From Rodentibacter ratti (GTDB lineage: Bacteria; Pseudomonadota; Gammaproteobacteria; Enterobacterales; Pasteurellaceae), in NCBI RefSeq assembly GCF_002000485.1, contig NZ_MLAJ01000006.1, positions 1-64,000 on the forward strand: DNA of 64,000 nucleotides, written 5' to 3'. Positions within the stretch are counted from its first letter, which is position 1. The number at the start of each line of letters is the position of its first letter. The notes beneath the pieces were generated by a model. It worked only from the letters and a program-made list of their open reading frames with translations, made no database searches and had not been told where the DNA came from. A program made the translations under genes and the position numbers. Shown piece by piece: positions 62,417 to 64,000 of the stretch.

Positions 62417-63868
62417 ATGAAATTTATTATTAAACTTTTCCCTGAAATTATGATTAAAAGCGAAACCGTGCGTAAACGTTTCGCTAAAATTCTCACCAGT
62501 AATATACGCAATATTTTGCAAAAATATGACGAAGAAACCGCGGTTGTTCGCCATTGGGATTACATTGAAGTGCGGTCAAAAAATGAAAAAAATCGTGAAG
62601 AATTAATCGCATTATTGCAACGTATTCCGGGTATTCATCATTTCTTAGAAGTAGAGGAAAAATCTTTCACAGATTTACACCACATTTTTGAACTCACTCT
62701 TGCCGATGTCAAAGAACAACTTCAAAACAAAACCTTTTGTATTCGGGTAAAACGTAAAGGTAGGCATAAATTCAGCTCCATTGAAGCGGAGCGTTATATT
62801 GGCGGTGGTTTAAACCAACATATTGAAAGTGCAAAAGTGCGATTAAAAAATCCTGATGTAACCGTACGGATTGATATTGAAGATGACAAAATGATGTTGG
62901 TTAAAGCACGTCACGCCGCTATCGGAGGTTATCCTATTGGCACGCAAGAGGATGTGCTATCTTTGATTTCCGGGGGATTTGATTCAGGTGTGTCGAGTTA
63001 TATGTTGGTTCGCCGAGGTTCACGGGTGCATTATTGTTTCTTCAATCTTGGCGGGGCGGCACATGAAATTGGCGTAAAACAAATGGCTTATCATATTTGG
63101 CAACGTTATAGTTCATCCCACAAAGTCCGCTTTATTGCGATTAATTTTGAAGGGGTAGTCGGCGAAATTTTAGAGAAAGTCGATAACGGTCAAATGGGCG
63201 TTGTCTTAAAACGAATGATGGTACGGGCAGCAAGTAAAGTGGCGGCACGTTTTAATATTGAAGCGATTGTAACCGGCGAGGCGTTGGGACAAGTATCCAG
63301 TCAAACCTTAACTAACTTACGCTTAATTGATGAAGCCGCAGATGCCTTGGTATTACGTCCTTTAATCACTCATGATAAAGAACAAATTATTGCTATGGCG
63401 AAAGAAATTGGGACTGATGATATTGCAAAATCAATGCCTGAGTTCTGTGGTGTGATCTCGAAAAATCCAACTATCAAAGCGGTACGTGAGAAAATTCTTG
63501 CGGAAGAAAGCCATTTTAATTTTTCTATTTTAGAAAGTGCGGTAGAAAATGCGCAATATTTAGATATTCGTCAAATTGCAGAAGAAACGGAAAAAGAAGT
63601 AGTAGAAGTTGATACGGCTTCAGAGCTAAATGAAAACGATGTCATTTTAGATATTCGTAGCCCGGAAGAAACCGATGAAAAACCCTTTAAATCGGATCAC
63701 CACGAAGTTATACAAATGCCGTTTTATAAGCTTTCATCACAATTTAGCTCACTGGATCAAAGCAAAAACTATATGTTGTATTGCGAACGTGGTGTGATGA
63801 GTAAATTGCAAGCCTTGTATTTAAAAGAAAACGGTTTCACTAATGTTTATGTGTTTGTGAGAAAATAA
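62417..63868 (+). CDS. thiI: tRNA 4-thiouridine synthase / thiamine sulfurtransferase ThiI
   Basis: Adds sulfur to U8 of tRNA and supplies sulfur for the thiamine thiazole. The 483-residue long form contains a ferredoxin-like plus THUMP region (1-165), the PP-loop S-G-G-F-D-S-G-V (about 185), and a C-terminal rhodanese domain (about 405-483) with catalytic Cys in Y-C-E-R-G-V-M-S. The divergent 170-base gap before it shows no TPP riboswitch. Confidence 0.97.
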   Translation: MKFIIKLFPEIMIKSETVRKRFAKILTSNIRNILQKYDEETAVVRHWDYIEVRSKNEKNREELIALLQRIPGIHHFLEVEEKSFTDLHHIFELTLADVKEQLQNKTFCIRVKRKGRHKFSSIEAERYIGGGLNQHIESAKVRLKNPDVTVRIDIEDDKMMLVKARHAAIGGYPIGTQEDVLSLISGGFDSGVSSYMLVRRGSRVHYCFFNLGGAAHEIGVKQMAYHIWQRYSSSHKVRFIAINFEGVVGEILEKVDNGQMGVVLKRMMVRAASKVAARFNIEAIVTGEALGQVSSQTLTNLRLIDEAADALVLRPLITHDKEQIIAMAKEIGTDDIAKSMPEFCGVISKNPTIKAVREKILAEESHFNFSILESAVENAQYLDIRQIAEETEKEVVEVDTASELNENDVILDIRSPEETDEKPFKSDHHEVIQMPFYKLSSQFSSLDQSKNYMLYCERGVMSKLQALYLKENGFTNVYVFVRK

Positions 63869-63913
63869 CCTCAATATTGACCGCACTTTTATGCTTTAAT
63901 TGTGCGGCTAAAA

Positions 63914-64000
63914 CTAATTCAACTCTTCTAACATTTCATCAATAGCTTTTGCTAATAAAGTGCGGTCATGGCGGTAACTGACATCATCCGCATTTAAGCG
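63914..64000 (-). CDS. C-terminal end of an unidentified gene, cut by the window edge
   Basis: The minus strand from 64000 is open for 28 codons to a TAG at 63914-63916. It reads R-L-N-A-D-D-V-S-Y-R-H-D-R-T, then L-L-A-K-A-I-D-E-M-L-E-E-L-N. The codon for D-R-T overlaps an uptake signal. Too little is present to name it. Confidence 0.55.
   Translation of the reverse strand, partial: RLNADDVSYRHDRTLLAKAIDEMLEELN

Overview
The window is a stretch of chromosome from a member of the Pasteurellaceae, most likely Aggregatibacter or a close Haemophilus. The evidence is dozens of copies of the 9-base DNA uptake signal AAGTGCGGT and its complement, often in inverted pairs that serve as terminators, together with Haemophilus-like proteins throughout. 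No insertion sequence, prophage, CRISPR array or rRNA was seen. There is one tRNA, the initiator tRNA-fMet at 24452-24528.

Layout. 1-8055: pheST-ihfA, an NlpC/P60 lipoprotein, metF, rplM-rpsI with a structured leader, and sspAB. 8056-16038: a complete tryptophan pathway on the minus strand (trpE, trpG, a tautomerase-like gene, trpD, fused trpCF, ydfG, trpB, trpA) behind one TrpR-type operator with no room for a leader peptide. 16130-24353: azoR, thrS with an anticodon-mimic operator, ygiW-qseBC, a DUF72 protein, a DUF1439 protein, a small kinase and a 44-residue glycine-rich lipoprotein. 24407-29196: metY-rimP-nusA-infB. 29396-37058: an accessory block between infB and rbfA holding yiaWV, nadV, and a two-gene unit (glycine-zipper protein plus an AAA+ ATPase with a repeat tail). 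37211-39730: rbfA-truB and tyrA. 39776-50517: a second accessory block with a hybrid sensor kinase, a sugar ABC transporter, a response regulator, fructokinase, a TonB-dependent receptor and a small Fur-linked gene. 50521-64000: ppnN, queF, csdAE, a secreted nuclease, lrgAB, a dGTPase-like gene, an Xre regulator, dxs-ispA-xseB, thiI, and the end of one further gene.

How it works together. Most genes are housekeeping: translation factors, aromatic amino acid synthesis under TrpR and TyrR control, isoprenoid and thiamine/thiolation pathways. nadV predicts growth on nicotinamide without V factor. The kinase/ABC/regulator/Mak block looks like a sugar-sensing and uptake unit, probably for fructose.

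The strongest candidate for an undescribed system is 32951-37058. It is a membrane-type glycine-zipper protein followed, after two large perfect hairpins, by an AAA+ ATPase. The C-terminal third of that ATPase is about 26-residue V-R-x-x-L-A-x-N repeats encoded in DNA of visibly different composition. From memory, H. influenzae Rd carries a type I restriction system at this same infB-rbfA position, which supports a hotspot but not a function. Other items to check are the thrS anticodon mimic, a two-copy structured repeat (19761-19840 and 46128-46206), a palindrome over the nadV promoter, and direct repeats over the Xre gene start.
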